A DNA stretch of 64,000 bases. It comes from Buchnera aphidicola str. Ak (Acyrthosiphon kondoi). GTDB taxonomy: Bacteria; Pseudomonadota; Gammaproteobacteria; Enterobacterales; Enterobacteriaceae. Shown here piece after piece: positions 32,308 through 42,804 of the stretch. The notes under the pieces are model-generated. The model searched no databases. It was not told the DNA's origin and was given only the letters and a program-made list of their open reading frames with translations. How positions within the stretch are numbered: position 1 is the stretch's first letter; each line of letters begins with the position of its first letter. Location of the stretch: positions 248,001-312,000 of the forward strand of contig NC_017256.1 in assembly GCF_000225445.1 (NCBI RefSeq). Direction: 5' to 3'. Both the position numbers and the translations under genes were made by a program.

Positions 32308-32384
32308 ACATTCTTACTTAAATAAAACAATATTTTTACTAAAAAATTTTTAAAAATAAATACATACTAAAAAAGGATGTTTTT

Positions 32385-32969
32385 ATGATGAATAAAAAAG
32401 AAGAAAAATTAGAAAAAAAAACTAATGATGATGAAAAAAATAAAAAAATCAATAATGAAAAAAATGACAGTGATTACTTAATAAAAAAAAATTTAATTCA
32501 ATTTTTGGAAATTCAGTTAAAAGAATCTAAAGAAAAAATAATAGAAAAAGAAAAAATAATAGAAAAAGAAAAAACATTAGTTTATAATAGATCTAATAAA
32601 GAGATTGAAAAATCTATTAAATTTTCTTTAGAAAAATTAATTATAGACTTTCTTCCTATTGTTGATAATATCGAACGCGCTTTGAGTTTAATGGAAACAA
32701 AAAAAACAGAAGCCAATTATATAGAGATTTTAAATAAGTTAAAATTTACTCATAAATTATTAAAAAAATCTTTTGCTTTATTTAATATTAAAAAAATAGA
32801 TAACATAAATATATCATTTGATCCATCTATTCATCAAGCTATGTCGATTCATTATACTGATACAATAGAATCTAATCAAATAGTTACAGTTATGCAGCCA
32901 GGTTATATTCTTCACGAAACTCGTTTATTACGTCCTGCCATGGTTATAGTTTCAAAGAAAAAAATATAA
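32385..32969 (+). CDS. grpE: Hsp70 nucleotide-exchange factor GrpE
   Basis: Exchanges ADP on DnaK. 194 residues: a charged, Lys/Glu-rich N-terminal coiled coil (to about residue 80), four-helix bundle with LIIDFLPIVDNIERAL, and the C-terminal beta domain FDPSIHQAMS...VMQPGYILHETRLLRPAMVIVSKK. The coiled coil contains an 18-bp tandem duplication. Gene order grpE-rnfH-smpB follows E. coli with nadK, recN, bamE and ratA missing. Some Buchnera genomes carry a second grpE; this one is in the ancestral place. AAGGATG precedes the paired ATGs. Confidence 0.95.
   Translation: MMNKKEEKLEKKTNDDEKNKKINNEKNDSDYLIKKNLIQFLEIQLKESKEKIIEKEKIIEKEKTLVYNRSNKEIEKSIKFSLEKLIIDFLPIVDNIERALSLMETKKTEANYIEILNKLKFTHKLLKKSFALFNIKKIDNINISFDPSIHQAMSIHYTDTIESNQIVTVMQPGYILHETRLLRPAMVIVSKKKI
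32532..32567 (+). repeat. Two tandem 18-bp units within grpE
   Basis: The unit GAAAAAATAATAGAAAAA occurs at 32532-32549 and 32550-32567 with a partial third copy from 32568. It encodes repeated Glu-Lys-Ile-Ile-Glu-Lys in the coiled coil, is a multiple of 3, and so preserves frame. It probably arose by slippage. Confidence 0.9.
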
Positions 32970-33001
32970 AAATAATATATTTTTTAGGTTTAATAATATT
33001 A

Positions 33002-33298
33002 TTAAATTTTTTTTCTGTTATTAAATCTAAAAATATTTTTTCTTCTCCATTCTTTTGGATCTATAATTAAATTTCTATAAACTTCAATTCTATCTCCATC
33101 TTTTATTTTTGATTTTAAATGTACTTTTTTATTGTATATTCCAAAACTGTTTTTATAAAATGAAATATTATTTATTAAATTTAATAAATTTGATGCTAAT
33201 ATAGCATCTTTTACATTAGATCCTGATTTAATCTTAACATTATAAATATATTGAATCTCTGATAAAGCATAAACAATAGTTACTTTAATAATATTCAT
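33002..33298 (-). CDS. rnfH: RnfH family protein (UPF0125, RatB)
   Basis: Small ubiquitin-like beta-grasp protein of unsettled function, named after its link to the Rnf/Rsx electron-transport complex in some bacteria and, as RatB, to RatA. 98 residues. Recognised by [13 protein letters not shown] near the N-terminus, [23 protein letters not shown] and [10 protein letters not shown], all matching E. coli RnfH. ratA, its usual neighbour, is missing. Convergent with grpE (32 bp) and divergent from smpB. Confidence 0.93.
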   Translation of the reverse strand: MNIIKVTIVYALSEIQYIYNVKIKSGSNVKDAILASNLLNLINNISFYKNSFGIYNKKVHLKSKIKDGDRIEVYRNLIIDPKEWRRKNIFRFNNRKKI

Positions 33299-33387
33299 AT
33301 TTTTATCAAAATTTCTTTTTGATTTATTTTTTTAAATGTAATGTAAAGATTATTTTAACTTATTTTTCCTTTGGAATAAATTTAATT

Positions 33388-33876
33388 ATGTTAAATAAAA
33401 AAAAAGCTCATAACAAGTCATCTAAAATTGTAATTAATAAAAAAGCATATCATAATTATTTTATAGAAAAGGTATTTCAATCTGGTCTAGTATTAGAAGG
33501 TTGGGAAGTTAAATCTATCAGATCAGGAAAAGTAAATATTTCAGAAAGTTATATAACAAACTATCTTAATGAGATGTATCTTTGTAATTCCTTAATTCAA
33601 CCTTTGAATATGTCTTCAAATCATATTTTTTGTGATCCAACAAGAAAAAGAAAATTATTATTACATAAAAATGAAATTGATTTATTATCTTTTAAGAAAA
33701 AAAATACAGGATATACAATGATTTCATTATCTTTATTCTGGAAAAAATCTTGGTGTAAATTAGAGTTTGGATTGGCAAAAGGTAAAAGCATACAAGATAA
33801 AAGAATAAATATAAAAAATAAAGATTGGGAAAAAGAAAGATTAAAAATACTTAAAAAAACTAAAAAAATGTATTAA
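33388..33876 (+). CDS. smpB: SsrA-binding protein SmpB
   Basis: Binds tmRNA for trans-translation of stalled ribosomes. 162 residues from ATG 33388, chosen because [12 protein letters not shown] aligns with E. coli MTKKKAHKPGS; a longer in-frame start at 33319 adds a non-homologous tail. Motifs: [53 protein letters not shown] and a basic C-terminal tail. tadA follows after 8 bp, an unusual pairing created by gene loss. Confidence 0.96.
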   Translation: MLNKKKAHNKSSKIVINKKAYHNYFIEKVFQSGLVLEGWEVKSIRSGKVNISESYITNYLNEMYLCNSLIQPLNMSSNHIFCDPTRKRKLLLHKNEIDLLSFKKKNTGYTMISLSLFWKKSWCKLEFGLAKGKSIQDKRINIKNKDWEKERLKILKKTKKMY

Positions 33877-33884
33877 AATATTTT

Positions 33885-34346
33885 ATGAGATATAAAAAAG
33901 ATAAACATTGGATGACTATTGCTTTAAAATACGCATATTATGCTAAAGAAAAAGGTGAAATTCCTATAGGTGCTGTATTAGTATTTAAAGAACGTATAAT
34001 TGGAATAGGCTGGAATAAGTCTATTGCTACTAATGATCCAACTGCACATGCAGAAATTATAGCATTGCGTCATGCAGGAAAAAATATAAAAAACTATCGT
34101 TTGTTAAATACTACATTATATGTAACGTTACAACCTTGTATCATGTGTTGTGGAGCGATCATACACAGTCGAATTAAACGTTTAGTATTTGGTACAAATT
34201 GTGAAAAAGTAGATGCTAAATTTTCTTTTAAAAATATTTTTTTCGATTCACAAAAACATTATAATTTAGATATTAAAAAAAATGTTATGAAACGTGAATG
34301 TTCTAATATTTTAATTGACTTTTTTAAAAAAAAAAGAAAAAAATAA
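33885..34346 (+). CDS. tadA: tRNA-specific adenosine deaminase TadA
   Basis: Makes inosine at the wobble position of tRNA-Arg(ACG). 153 residues. Zinc-deaminase signature His55-Ala-Glu57 (TAHAEIIAL) and Cys85-x-x-Cys88 (PCIMCCGA), with the catalytic Glu57. Begins 8 bp after smpB, so probably cotranscribed. Convergent with acpS across 25 bp. Confidence 0.96.
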   Translation: MRYKKDKHWMTIALKYAYYAKEKGEIPIGAVLVFKERIIGIGWNKSIATNDPTAHAEIIALRHAGKNIKNYRLLNTTLYVTLQPCIMCCGAIIHSRIKRLVFGTNCEKVDAKFSFKNIFFDSQKHYNLDIKKNVMKRECSNILIDFFKKKRKK

Positions 34347-34371
34347 AATTTATATTTGTAAACAATTTAAA

Positions 34372-34752
34372 TTAATTTTCTAAAATAACTAAAGCATAAG
34401 CATGTAATTTTTGATCAGATATACTTACATGTATAGATTTACATTTTATTTCTTTAGATTTCTTTAAAGCATTCTTAAAAAAACGTAATTTTGGCTTTCC
34501 TAGTTTATCACTATAAAATTCTAATTGATTAAATGTTATTCCATAATTTATACCTGTCCCTAATGCTTTAGAAGCCGCTTCTTTAGCAGCAAATTTTTTT
34601 GCAAGAAAATTAATATTGTTCTTACTCAAAAGATATTTTTTCCACTCTTCTAGAGATAAAATTCTTTTAGCAAATTTGTTGCCATAATTCAAAAAAATGT
34701 TTTTAATACGTAATATTTCTATGAAATCTATTCCTACGCCTACAATTGACAT
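34372..34752 (-). CDS. acpS: Holo-acyl-carrier-protein synthase
   Basis: Transfers phosphopantetheine from CoA to ACP. 126 residues as in E. coli. Mg-binding motifs GVGIDFIEILRI (Asp9) and FAAKEAASKALGTGI (Glu near 58). Downstream of era in the lepA-lepB-rnc-era direction; recO and pdxJ, which intervene in E. coli, are absent and replaced by a 127-bp gap with a three-arm repeat structure. Confidence 0.96.
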   Translation of the reverse strand: MSIVGVGIDFIEILRIKNIFLNYGNKFAKRILSLEEWKKYLLSKNNINFLAKKFAAKEAASKALGTGINYGITFNQLEFYSDKLGKPKLRFFKNALKKSKEIKCKSIHVSISDQKLHAYALVILEN

Positions 34753-34814
34753 TTTAAAAAATACACCTTTTATAAGTAAAATTTATATTGTTTAAAAACA
34801 TGATTATTTTTTTT

Positions 34815-34863
34815 AAAATTAGTTAAATATTTCAACTTTTAACTAATTTTAAAAAATTAGTTA
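34815..34863 (-). repeat. Three-arm, mutually exclusive hairpin set between era and acpS
   Basis: The 13-nt segment at 34838-34850 (TTTAACTAATTTT) is the exact reverse complement of 34815-34827, and its first-to-last 11 nt (34840-34850) also pair with 34853-34863. In the minus-strand transcript the central arm can pair either with the upstream or the downstream arm, the geometry of an attenuator. No clear U tract follows, and the arms are AT-rich. Confidence 0.5.
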
Positions 34864-34879
34864 TGTCTCTATTATTTTT

Positions 34880-35731
34880 TTAATTTTTATATTTAACCCA
34901 CAAGAGTAGATGAGTTTTAATATGAAATTCTTTTTCTATATTATTTCTTGCAATAATGCTAATTTTTTTTATTTTCTCTCCATTATGACCAATTACAATA
35001 CCCTTTTGTCTTATATTCTCTACCCAAATTACAGCTCTTATATGAAGTGATATTTGTTCTTTTTTATAAAAAGATTCAATTTCTACTTTTATTATAGAAG
35101 GCAGTTCATCTCCTAAAAATAATATTAATTGTTCTCGAATAATTTCAGATGTTGTAAAAAATTTAGAATTAGTTGTAATATAAAATTCAGGATATATATG
35201 AGATGTTTTTGGTAAATAAGATTTAATTATATCGTTCAATGTAATTATACTTTTTTTTCTTTTCGCAGAAATAGGAATAATTTCTACGATATCAATTTTC
35301 TTTTTAAGAAAAGCAATAAAAGGTAATAAAATTATTTTTTTAGTTATTTTGTCAATTTTATTGATTGCAATAATAATTGGTATTTTATTTTTTTTTATTT
35401 CGTTTAAAATCTTTTCATCCTCTTCTGTCCAATATACTCGATCGATAATAAAAATTATTAATATTGAAGTTTTTATTATTTCATAAAAATTATTTTTCTT
35501 GTATTGAATTTGATTGTTTTTTTTGTCAAAAATAATCCCCGGTGTATCGATATAAATGAATTGATGATAATTTTGTGTTTTGATTCCTGTAATATTACTT
35601 TGTGTTGTATTTTTTTTTCTTGATACAATAGAAATTTTTTTTCCTATTATATTATTTAGTAATGTTGATTTACCAACATTTGCTTTTCCAATAATACTTA
35701 TATATCCACAATATTGTTGTTTTTTTTTCAC
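34880..35731 (-). CDS. era: GTPase Era
   Basis: Ribosome-biogenesis GTPase that binds the 3' end of 16S rRNA. 283 residues versus 301 in E. coli. G1 [13 protein letters not shown]3 DTPGI, G4 NKID, and a C-terminal KH domain (about 200-283) with [11 protein letters not shown]. The start is GTG 35731, whose bases overlap the rnc stop as GTGA (4 nt), indicating translational coupling. It has a functional link to RNase III in 16S maturation. Confidence 0.95.
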   Translation of the reverse strand: MKKKQQYCGYISIIGKANVGKSTLLNNIIGKKISIVSRKKNTTQSNITGIKTQNYHQFIYIDTPGIIFDKKNNQIQYKKNNFYEIIKTSILIIFIIDRVYWTEEDEKILNEIKKNKIPIIIAINKIDKITKKIILLPFIAFLKKKIDIVEIIPISAKRKKSIITLNDIIKSYLPKTSHIYPEFYITTNSKFFTTSEIIREQLILFLGDELPSIIKVEIESFYKKEQISLHIRAVIWVENIRQKGIVIGHNGEKIKKISIIARNNIEKEFHIKTHLLLWVKYKN

Positions 35732-36408
35732 TCTACACCCAATTGAATTAATGCTTTCTGTGCTGCGTCTTGTTCAGCTTTTCTTCTACTAGAACCAGTA
35801 CCAATTAAATATTCTGAAATTATACTAATTTTACAATGGATGGTGAATAATTGATTATGAGCTTCACCATATACTTCAACTATAAAATATGTAGGTAAAG
35901 ATAAATGTTTTGATTGCAAATATTCTTGTAATCGTGTTTTGGGATCTTTTTGAGTGTCTCCAGGACTAATATTTTCTAAACGTTTTTCGTACCATTTTAA
36001 AATTAACTCTTCTACTGTTTTAATATTACTATCTAAATAAATACTTCCAATAAGAGCTTCTACAGTATTTGCTAAAATAGATTCACGACGAAAACCTCCA
36101 CTCTTTAATTCTCCTTGACCTAATTGTAAATATTCCCCCAAATCAAATTCATATGCAATTTCTGCTAAGGTATTACCTCTAACTAAAGTTGCTCTCATAC
36201 GACTCATATCACCTTCATCAATATATGGAAAATGTTGATATAAAGCACTAGCAATTACAAAGCTTAAAATAGAATCACCTAAAAATTCTAGTCGTTCATT
36301 ATGTTTGCTACTTGCACTACGATGTGTTAATGCTTGCTTTAGAAGATCTTTATGAGTAAAAGTATATCCTAGTACTTTTTGTATTTTTTTTGTTACGATA
36401 TGATTCAT
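35728..36408 (-). CDS. rnc: Ribonuclease III, with Asn at metal-ligand position 114
   Basis: Double-strand-specific endonuclease that processes pre-rRNA and mRNAs. 226 residues, identical to E. coli in length and ungapped alignment. The signature [10 protein letters not shown] keeps Glu38, Glu41 and Asp45. In the second metal motif E. coli has ILADTVEAL with Asp114 and Glu117; here it reads ILANTVEAL (codon aat), so Asp114 is Asn while Glu117 is kept. The C-terminal dsRNA-binding domain (about 155-226, [15 protein letters not shown]) is intact. Middle of the lepA-lepB-rnc-era operon. Confidence 0.96.
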   Translation of the reverse strand: MNHIVTKKIQKVLGYTFTHKDLLKQALTHRSASSKHNERLEFLGDSILSFVIASALYQHFPYIDEGDMSRMRATLVRGNTLAEIAYEFDLGEYLQLGQGELKSGGFRRESILANTVEALIGSIYLDSNIKTVEELILKWYEKRLENISPGDTQKDPKTRLQEYLQSKHLSLPTYFIVEVYGEAHNQLFTIHCKISIISEYLIGTGSSRRKAEQDAAQKALIQLGVE

Positions 36409-36543
36409 GTTATACCAATTTCAATAATATTTTCATTGATTACATATATATATAACAGGAAAAATAGAAAATTTGATAAAATTGAAGATGCATGTCAATA
36501 TAAATATATAATACTAATTATATTTTTACTATATTAATTCTTT

Positions 36544-37488
36544 CTAATATATATTTCCAATTCTGTTTATACGTATACCAGTAGGCCATTCATTTTCATT
36601 TTTATCAAAACTCATCCATATTTTAATGGCTTTTCCCACTAAGTTTTTCTCAGGTACAAAACCCCAATAACGACTATCTAAACTATTATCACGATTATCT
36701 CCCATCATAAAATATTCATCTTTAGGTACAATCCAAGTTAATTTAGGCATATTTTCTTGTTGAAAAAAATCTTTCTTTGGATTATTAATATTATTTAATA
36801 ACAATATTTTATGTTTAATATTGTTAATATTTTCTTCAATAAGATCAAAATATAATGAATTATATACTTTTTTTTCTTCTAATTTATCTTTTTTGTTAAA
36901 GAAATATATTTTTTGAATAAAGTTACTTGATTCAGGTTTTGAATAATTAATAAATAATTTTTCCTGACATTTTTTTTTGTTTAAATAATTTGTGCATATT
37001 TTTATATGTTTATTATTAATATTATATGTTATCTTGTCTCCAGGTAATCCTATTATACGTTTAATATAGTCTATATGATGATCTTTAGGATACTTAAAAA
37101 CCACGACATCACCACGTTCAGGGTTTTTTATATGTATTAATGTTTTATGTGTAATTGGTTCCTTAATATCATATGAAAACTTTTCTACTAAAATAAAATC
37201 ACCTACTAAAAGAGTAGGCATCATAGAACCAGAAGGAATTTGAAAAGGTTCGTAAATAAATGAACGTATAATGAATATTATTAAAAAAATTGGAAAAAAT
37301 GATGCTAAGGATTCAAAAAAATATATTTTATTTTTTAATTTTACTGTATTTTTTTGATTCAAATGATTATTTTTAATTATTTTTTTATTAATTAAATAAT
37401 TTTTAATATTTTTAATACGATAAGAAATCCAAAATATTCCAGTTATTAATGTGCTAATTAATAAAAAAATAGTTAAGACGTTAGCCAT
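36544..37488 (-). CDS. lepB: Signal peptidase I
   Basis: Membrane serine-lysine protease that cleaves signal peptides of exported proteins such as DegP and BamA. 314 residues. Two transmembrane segments (about 3-23 and 60-78), catalytic Ser88 in IPSGSMMPTL and Lys143 in YIKRIIGLPGD, and the C-terminal GDNRDNSLDSRYWGFVP. AAGGAAAT precedes the ATG. 15 bp after lepA, the E. coli operon order. Confidence 0.97.
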   Translation of the reverse strand: MANVLTIFLLISTLITGIFWISYRIKNIKNYLINKKIIKNNHLNQKNTVKLKNKIYFFESLASFFPIFLIIFIIRSFIYEPFQIPSGSMMPTLLVGDFILVEKFSYDIKEPITHKTLIHIKNPERGDVVVFKYPKDHHIDYIKRIIGLPGDKITYNINNKHIKICTNYLNKKKCQEKLFINYSKPESSNFIQKIYFFNKKDKLEEKKVYNSLYFDLIEENINNIKHKILLLNNINNPKKDFFQQENMPKLTWIVPKDEYFMMGDNRDNSLDSRYWGFVPEKNLVGKAIKIWMSFDKNENEWPTGIRINRIGNIY

Positions 37489-37503
37489 TTTAATTTCCTT
37501 ATA

Positions 37504-39297
37504 TTAATTTTTGCTAGTATTTAAAATTGAAAGAAATACTGTTTTAGGCATGTTGATATTGCCTATTTTTTTCATTCTTTTTTTTCCATCTTTTTGTTTT
37601 TTTAACAATTTTTTCTTTCTGCTAATATCACCACCATAGCATTTTGCTAATACATTTTTTCTAAGTTGTTTGATAGTTGAACGTGCTATAATAGAATTAT
37701 TAATTGTTGCTTGAATGGAAATATCAAATTGATGTCGAGGTATTAATGTTTTCATTTTTTCAACTATTTCACGAGCACGATGTTGTGCATTTTTATGATA
37801 AGATAATATTGTTAATGCATCTACTTTTTCTGAGTTAATTAATATATCTATTCGAACTATTTTTACAGGTTGAAAACATTTAAAATCGTATTCTAATGAA
37901 GCATATCCGCTAGATACAGACTTTAACTCATCAAAAAAATTTAATACTACTTCATTCATAGGTATATTATATTTTAATAATACTTGATGTGTATGATAAA
38001 CCATATTAGTTTGCACACCTCTTTTTTTTATACATAATTTTATTACTGGTCCAAGAAATTGAGGAGGTAATAAAATATTACATTCTACTATAGGTTCCTT
38101 AATTCTTTTGATTTCACTTGTATTAGGAAAGTTAGAAGGGGTATCTAAATAGATTGTTTTGCCATTGTTTAATTCTATTTCATAAATTACTGTAGGAGCA
38201 GTTGAAATTAAATTAATAGAATATTCTCTTTCTAAACGTGCTTGAATGATTTCCATATGTAATAAACCGAGAAATCCACATCTAAATCCAAAACCAAGAG
38301 CTGCGGAACTTTCTGGTTCATAAAATAAAGAAGAATCGTTTAGACTGAGTTTTCCTAATGCATCTCTAAATGTTTCATATTGATCTGATGTAACAGGAAA
38401 TAGACCAGCATATATTTGAGGTTTAATTTTTTTAAATCCTATTAATGTGTTTTTCGCTGGATTTTTAGCTATTGTTAATGTATCTCCAACAGGAGCAGCA
38501 ATAATATTTTTTATACCACAAATAATCCATCCTACTTCACCACATTTTAATTCAACTTTATTTAATTTTTTAGGTGTAAAAACTCCTAATTGATCAACAA
38601 AATAATTTTTTCCGGTGCTCATTACTTGGATTTTATCTTTTTCAAATAAAATTCCATTTTTAATTCTAATTAAAGATACTACTCCTAGATAGTTATCAAA
38701 CCATGAATCTATAATTAAAGCTTGCAAAGGGGCATCTACTGACCCGTTAGGATGAGGAATATCAGTAATAATGCGTTCTATAAGATCTTCAATACCCTCT
38801 CCTGTTTTAGCAGAACACCTAATTGCATCTAATGCAGATATTCCTATAATGTCTTCAATTTCTTTAGCTACTTTTTCTGTATTAGAATTCGGAAGATCGA
38901 TTTTATTTAATACTGGTACAATTTCTAAATTCATCTCTAATGCAGTATAACAATTAGCTAAAGTTTGAGCTTCAACTCCTTGAGTAGCATCTACAACTAA
39001 CAAAGCTCCTTCACATGCTGCTAATGATCGAGATACTTCATAAGAAAAATCTACATGACCGGGAGTATCAATAAAATTTAAATTAAAAATATCCCCTTTC
39101 TTATTTTTATAATCAATCATAACACTTTGAGCTTTAATAGTAATTCCCCGTTCTTTTTCTAAATCCATTGAATCTAATACTTGATTAGACATTTCTCTTT
39201 CAGATAAGCCACCACATATTTGTATTAATCGATCAGATAGAGTTGATTTTCCATGATCAATATGAGCTATAATAGAAAAATTTCTTATATTTTTCAT
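37504..39297 (-). CDS. lepA: Elongation factor 4 (LepA)
   Basis: Translational GTPase acting in ribosome back-translocation/assembly. 597 residues from ATG 39297 ([20 protein letters not shown], as in E. coli, 599); an in-frame upstream ATG at 39336 adds 13 non-homologous residues. G1 AHIDHGKS, G2/G3 DTPGHVDF, G4 NKID; EF-G-like domains II, III and V, and the LepA-specific C-terminal [23 protein letters not shown]. First gene of the lepA-lepB-rnc-era operon; divergent from mnmA over 230 AT-rich bp without clear elements. Confidence 0.97.
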   Translation of the reverse strand: MKNIRNFSIIAHIDHGKSTLSDRLIQICGGLSEREMSNQVLDSMDLEKERGITIKAQSVMIDYKNKKGDIFNLNFIDTPGHVDFSYEVSRSLAACEGALLVVDATQGVEAQTLANCYTALEMNLEIVPVLNKIDLPNSNTEKVAKEIEDIIGISALDAIRCSAKTGEGIEDLIERIITDIPHPNGSVDAPLQALIIDSWFDNYLGVVSLIRIKNGILFEKDKIQVMSTGKNYFVDQLGVFTPKKLNKVELKCGEVGWIICGIKNIIAAPVGDTLTIAKNPAKNTLIGFKKIKPQIYAGLFPVTSDQYETFRDALGKLSLNDSSLFYEPESSAALGFGFRCGFLGLLHMEIIQARLEREYSINLISTAPTVIYEIELNNGKTIYLDTPSNFPNTSEIKRIKEPIVECNILLPPQFLGPVIKLCIKKRGVQTNMVYHTHQVLLKYNIPMNEVVLNFFDELKSVSSGYASLEYDFKCFQPVKIVRIDILINSEKVDALTILSYHKNAQHRAREIVEKMKTLIPRHQFDISIQATINNSIIARSTIKQLRKNVLAKCYGGDISRKKKLLKKQKDGKKRMKKIGNINMPKTVFLSILNTSKN

Positions 39298-39527
39298 CTT
39301 TTTTATACCATATTTATGTTTTATATATTTTAACATGCGATGAAAAATATTTTTTATTATTTTTATGAATTTTAAATAAAAAGTAATTTACTTAAGAATA
39401 AAAATTTATTAAAAAAGCGTATTTTAAAAATATAATTCATTTATTATTTTTTTTTATAATATATAATATAATATTAAATACATTAAAAAACCTAAAAATA
39501 AAATATTAATAACTAATATTATTTAAC

Positions 39528-40640
39528 ATGACAATCAAAAAAAATAAAAAAGTAATTGTTGCTATGTCAGGAGGCGTAGATTCATCTGTTTCTGCATGGA
39601 TGTTAAAGAAACAAAAATATCAAGTAGAAGGTTTATTTATGAAAAATTGGGAAGAAGATGATCAAGAAGGATATTGTAATTCTACTCAAGATTTACTTGA
39701 TGCTGAAAACGTATGTGAAAAATTAAATATACATCTTCATAAAATAAATTTTTCTTTAGAATACTGGGAATATGTCTTTAAGAATTTTTTAAATGAGCAC
39801 AAACAAGGGAAAACACCAAATCCCGATATATTATGTAATAAAGAAATTAAGTTTAATATGTTTTTAAATTATTCTATTCAGGAACTCCAAGCCGATTATA
39901 TTGCTACAGGTCATTATGCTCGTATAAAAAAAATAAATGAAAAATATCTACTTTTAAAAGGAACAGATCTCAATAAAGATCAAAGTTATTTTTTATATAC
40001 TTTAAACAAAATTCAACTTAAAAGAATTTTATTTCCTATTGGACATTTAAAAAAAAAACAAGTGAGAAACATTGCTAGAAAGATAGATTTAAAAAATTCT
40101 GAAAAAAAAGATTCTACAGGAATTTGTTTTATTGGACCTAAGAAACTAAAAAATTTTTTAAGTCTTTATCTCCCCGAAAATAAAGGTGATATAGTTACAA
40201 TTGCTGGACAAGTTGTTGGAAAACATAATGGAATTTTTTTCTATACCTTAGGCCAACGACAAGGATTAGGTATTGGTGGAATAAAAGGAGAATACAATAT
40301 ACCATGGTATGTTGTAGAAAAAAATATCAAAAAAAATATATTAATTGTTGCTCAAGGCTCTTATAATAGATATCTTATGTCTGTTGGTTTAATTGCAAAA
40401 AATGTTAATTGGATTAACAGCGATCAATTATCTTTTCCTTTTTCATGCATGGCGAAAACAAGATATCGTCAAAAAGATATAATATGTAAAATAGAATATA
40501 TCAATAATAAATTTATAAGAATATTATTTGATTTGCCAGTTATCGCAGTTACACCTGGTCAATCAATAGTTTTTTATTTATCAGAAATATGTATAGGGGG
40601 CGGAATTATTGAATCTAGATTGCCATTATTATCATTTTAA
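39528..40640 (+). CDS. mnmA: tRNA-specific 2-thiouridylase MnmA
   Basis: Thiolates U34 of Lys, Glu and Gln tRNAs. 370 residues (E. coli 368). N-terminal PP-loop SGGVDSSVSAWML; catalytic cysteines in ILCNKEIKF (about residue 103) and STGICFIG (about 200); TLGQRQGLGIGG and C-terminal YRQKDI and VTPGQSIVFY. Followed by hflD (29 bp) and purB (38 bp), the E. coli mnmA-hflD-purB order. Confidence 0.97.
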   Translation: MTIKKNKKVIVAMSGGVDSSVSAWMLKKQKYQVEGLFMKNWEEDDQEGYCNSTQDLLDAENVCEKLNIHLHKINFSLEYWEYVFKNFLNEHKQGKTPNPDILCNKEIKFNMFLNYSIQELQADYIATGHYARIKKINEKYLLLKGTDLNKDQSYFLYTLNKIQLKRILFPIGHLKKKQVRNIARKIDLKNSEKKDSTGICFIGPKKLKNFLSLYLPENKGDIVTIAGQVVGKHNGIFFYTLGQRQGLGIGGIKGEYNIPWYVVEKNIKKNILIVAQGSYNRYLMSVGLIAKNVNWINSDQLSFPFSCMAKTRYRQKDIICKIEYINNKFIRILFDLPVIAVTPGQSIVFYLSEICIGGGIIESRLPLLSF

Positions 40641-40669
40641 TTATTTTAAATAGTAAGGAGATAATTATA

Positions 40670-41305
40670 ATGAAAAAAATACACTTAATTACCTTATCAC
40701 TTGCAGGCATATGTCAATCAGCTCATTTAGTACAGCAATTAGCTCATTCTGGAAAATGTGATAATAATGCATTTAGTATATGTTTAAAAAGTATTTTAGA
40801 AATCAATCCTGCATCTGTAATTGCAATATATGGAAATCATGAAAAAAACCTAATCGTGGGATTGAAAATTTTAGTTTCACTTTTAACTTTTTCTAGTTTT
40901 TCTCATTCATATTTTGAATTAATTAAATATATTTTTAATATGATAATAATTGAAAGAAAGTTAAAAAAAAATCGTATAGCGATCTATTCTTTAAAATATA
41001 AAATATCAGTTATAGCTAATGAGTATCACTTAAATTATAATATCGAAAATTTAATTAATAAATTAGCTAGATTATATCTTAATATTATTAGCTCTTTAGG
41101 ATCTCGAATTTTAGTAAAAGGAGTAAAAAATTTTTTACAAGATCTTCGAATACAAGAAAAAATTCGATGTTTATTGTTTTCAGGTATTCGTGCTATAGTT
41201 TTATGGAAACAATATGGTGGAAATCAACTGCAATTAATATATTTTAGATATTCTATTATTAAAAAAGCAAAAAAAATATTATATAATTTAAAATATGTTA
41301 CTTAA
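40670..41305 (+). CDS. hflD: HflD family protein (YcfC)
   Basis: Peripheral membrane protein known in E. coli for modulating lysogeny regulator CII; its general role is unclear. 211 residues (E. coli 213), all helical by appearance, with LAGICQSAHLVQQLAHSG at the N-terminus and IRCLLFSGIRAIVLWKQYGG near the C-terminus. AAGGAG lies 9 nt before the ATG. Its persistence in a phage-free genome argues for a housekeeping role (inference). Confidence 0.93.
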   Translation: MKKIHLITLSLAGICQSAHLVQQLAHSGKCDNNAFSICLKSILEINPASVIAIYGNHEKNLIVGLKILVSLLTFSSFSHSYFELIKYIFNMIIIERKLKKNRIAIYSLKYKISVIANEYHLNYNIENLINKLARLYLNIISSLGSRILVKGVKNFLQDLRIQEKIRCLLFSGIRAIVLWKQYGGNQLQLIYFRYSIIKKAKKILYNLKYVT

Positions 41306-41343
41306 TTCTTGTTGTAAATTATTAAGAAATTAGGATATAAGAT

Positions 41344-42714
41344 ATGGAATTAACTTCTTTAACTGCTATTTCTCCTATTGATGGTCGATATAGCAGCTTA
41401 ACAATATTATTGAGAAATATTTTTAGTGAATTTAGTTTCTTAAAATATCGTCTTAATATCGAGATTCAATGGCTAAAAAAAATAATTAGCATACCTAAAA
41501 TAATAGATATTAGTAATATTAAAGATGAAGAAATACTATTTCTTGATAATATCGTTAAAAAATTTAATGAAAAAGATGCAATATTTATTAAAAATATAGA
41601 AAAAAAAACTAAGCATGATGTTAAGGCTTTAGAATATTTTTTAAAACACAAGATTTCTAAATCTAAAAATCTTTTAATAATTTCAGAATTTATACATTTT
41701 GGATGCACTTCAGAAGATATTAATAATATAGCCTACGCGTTAATGATTAGAGATGCTCGCGATCAAATAATTTTACCATTATGGTGTAAAATCATCAATG
41801 CCTTAAAAAAAATGGTTTTTAAATATAAAAACAGTTCTTTATTATCTTTAACTCATGGACAACCAGCTACTCCGTCAACTATGGGTAAAGAAATTGCTAA
41901 TTTTTATTATCGAATGAAACGTCAGTATAAAATATTAAAAAAAATAGAAATATTAGGAAAAATTAATGGAAGTACTGGTAATTATAATGCACATTTAGCT
42001 GCATATCCCGATATTAATTGGCATAAAATAAGTGAGGATTTTATAATATCGTTTGGAATTAATTGGAATCCATATACTACACAAATTGAGCCACATGATT
42101 ATATTGCAGAATTTTTTAGTTGTATGTCACTTTTTAATACAATATTAATTGACTTTAATCGCGATATATGGGGCTATATTTCTCTTAATTATTTTAAGCA
42201 AAGATTAATCGATAGTGAAATAGGTTCGTCAATAATGCCACATAAAATTAATCCAATTGATTTTGAAAACTCTGAGGGTAATTTAGGACTATCTAACTCT
42301 TTAATGAATCATATGATAACAAAATTACCTATTTCTAGATGGCAACGTGATTTGAGTGATTCTACAGTATTAAGAAATTTAGGAGTAGCTATTTCTTATT
42401 CAATAATTGCATATCATTCTGTATTATCAGGAATCAATAAATTAGAAATCAATGAATTGCAAATGTTAAAAAATTTAGATAAAAATTGGTCTATCTTATC
42501 TGAACCAATTCAAACTGTTATGCGTCGTTATGGAATTAAAAATGCATATGAAACTTTAAAAAAATTAACCAGAGGAAAAGATATAAACAAAAATATTATA
42601 CATGAATTTATTTCTAGTTTAAATATTCCAGAACAAGAAAAATACCGTTTAAAAAAGATTACTCCTTGTAACTATATTGGTGGAGCCAGTCAAATTATTG
42701 ATGAAATAAAATAA
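41344..42714 (+). CDS. purB: Adenylosuccinate lyase
   Basis: Cleaves SAICAR and adenylosuccinate in purine synthesis and AMP formation. 456 residues, the E. coli length. SLTAISPIDGRYS at the N-terminus, catalytic His in SLTHGQPATPST, and the fumarase/lyase signature GSSIMPHKINPIDFEN with the catalytic Ser. Terminal gene of the mnmA-hflD-purB group. Confidence 0.97.
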   Translation: MELTSLTAISPIDGRYSSLTILLRNIFSEFSFLKYRLNIEIQWLKKIISIPKIIDISNIKDEEILFLDNIVKKFNEKDAIFIKNIEKKTKHDVKALEYFLKHKISKSKNLLIISEFIHFGCTSEDINNIAYALMIRDARDQIILPLWCKIINALKKMVFKYKNSSLLSLTHGQPATPSTMGKEIANFYYRMKRQYKILKKIEILGKINGSTGNYNAHLAAYPDINWHKISEDFIISFGINWNPYTTQIEPHDYIAEFFSCMSLFNTILIDFNRDIWGYISLNYFKQRLIDSEIGSSIMPHKINPIDFENSEGNLGLSNSLMNHMITKLPISRWQRDLSDSTVLRNLGVAISYSIIAYHSVLSGINKLEINELQMLKNLDKNWSILSEPIQTVMRRYGIKNAYETLKKLTRGKDINKNIIHEFISSLNIPEQEKYRLKKITPCNYIGGASQIIDEIK

Positions 42715-42804
42715 AAAAATTTTTTTAAAAAACATATTATAATAAAAATTATATACATTTATCTAAAATCATTCAAAAGATTTAAAATACTGAGGAGATT
42801 TTTT

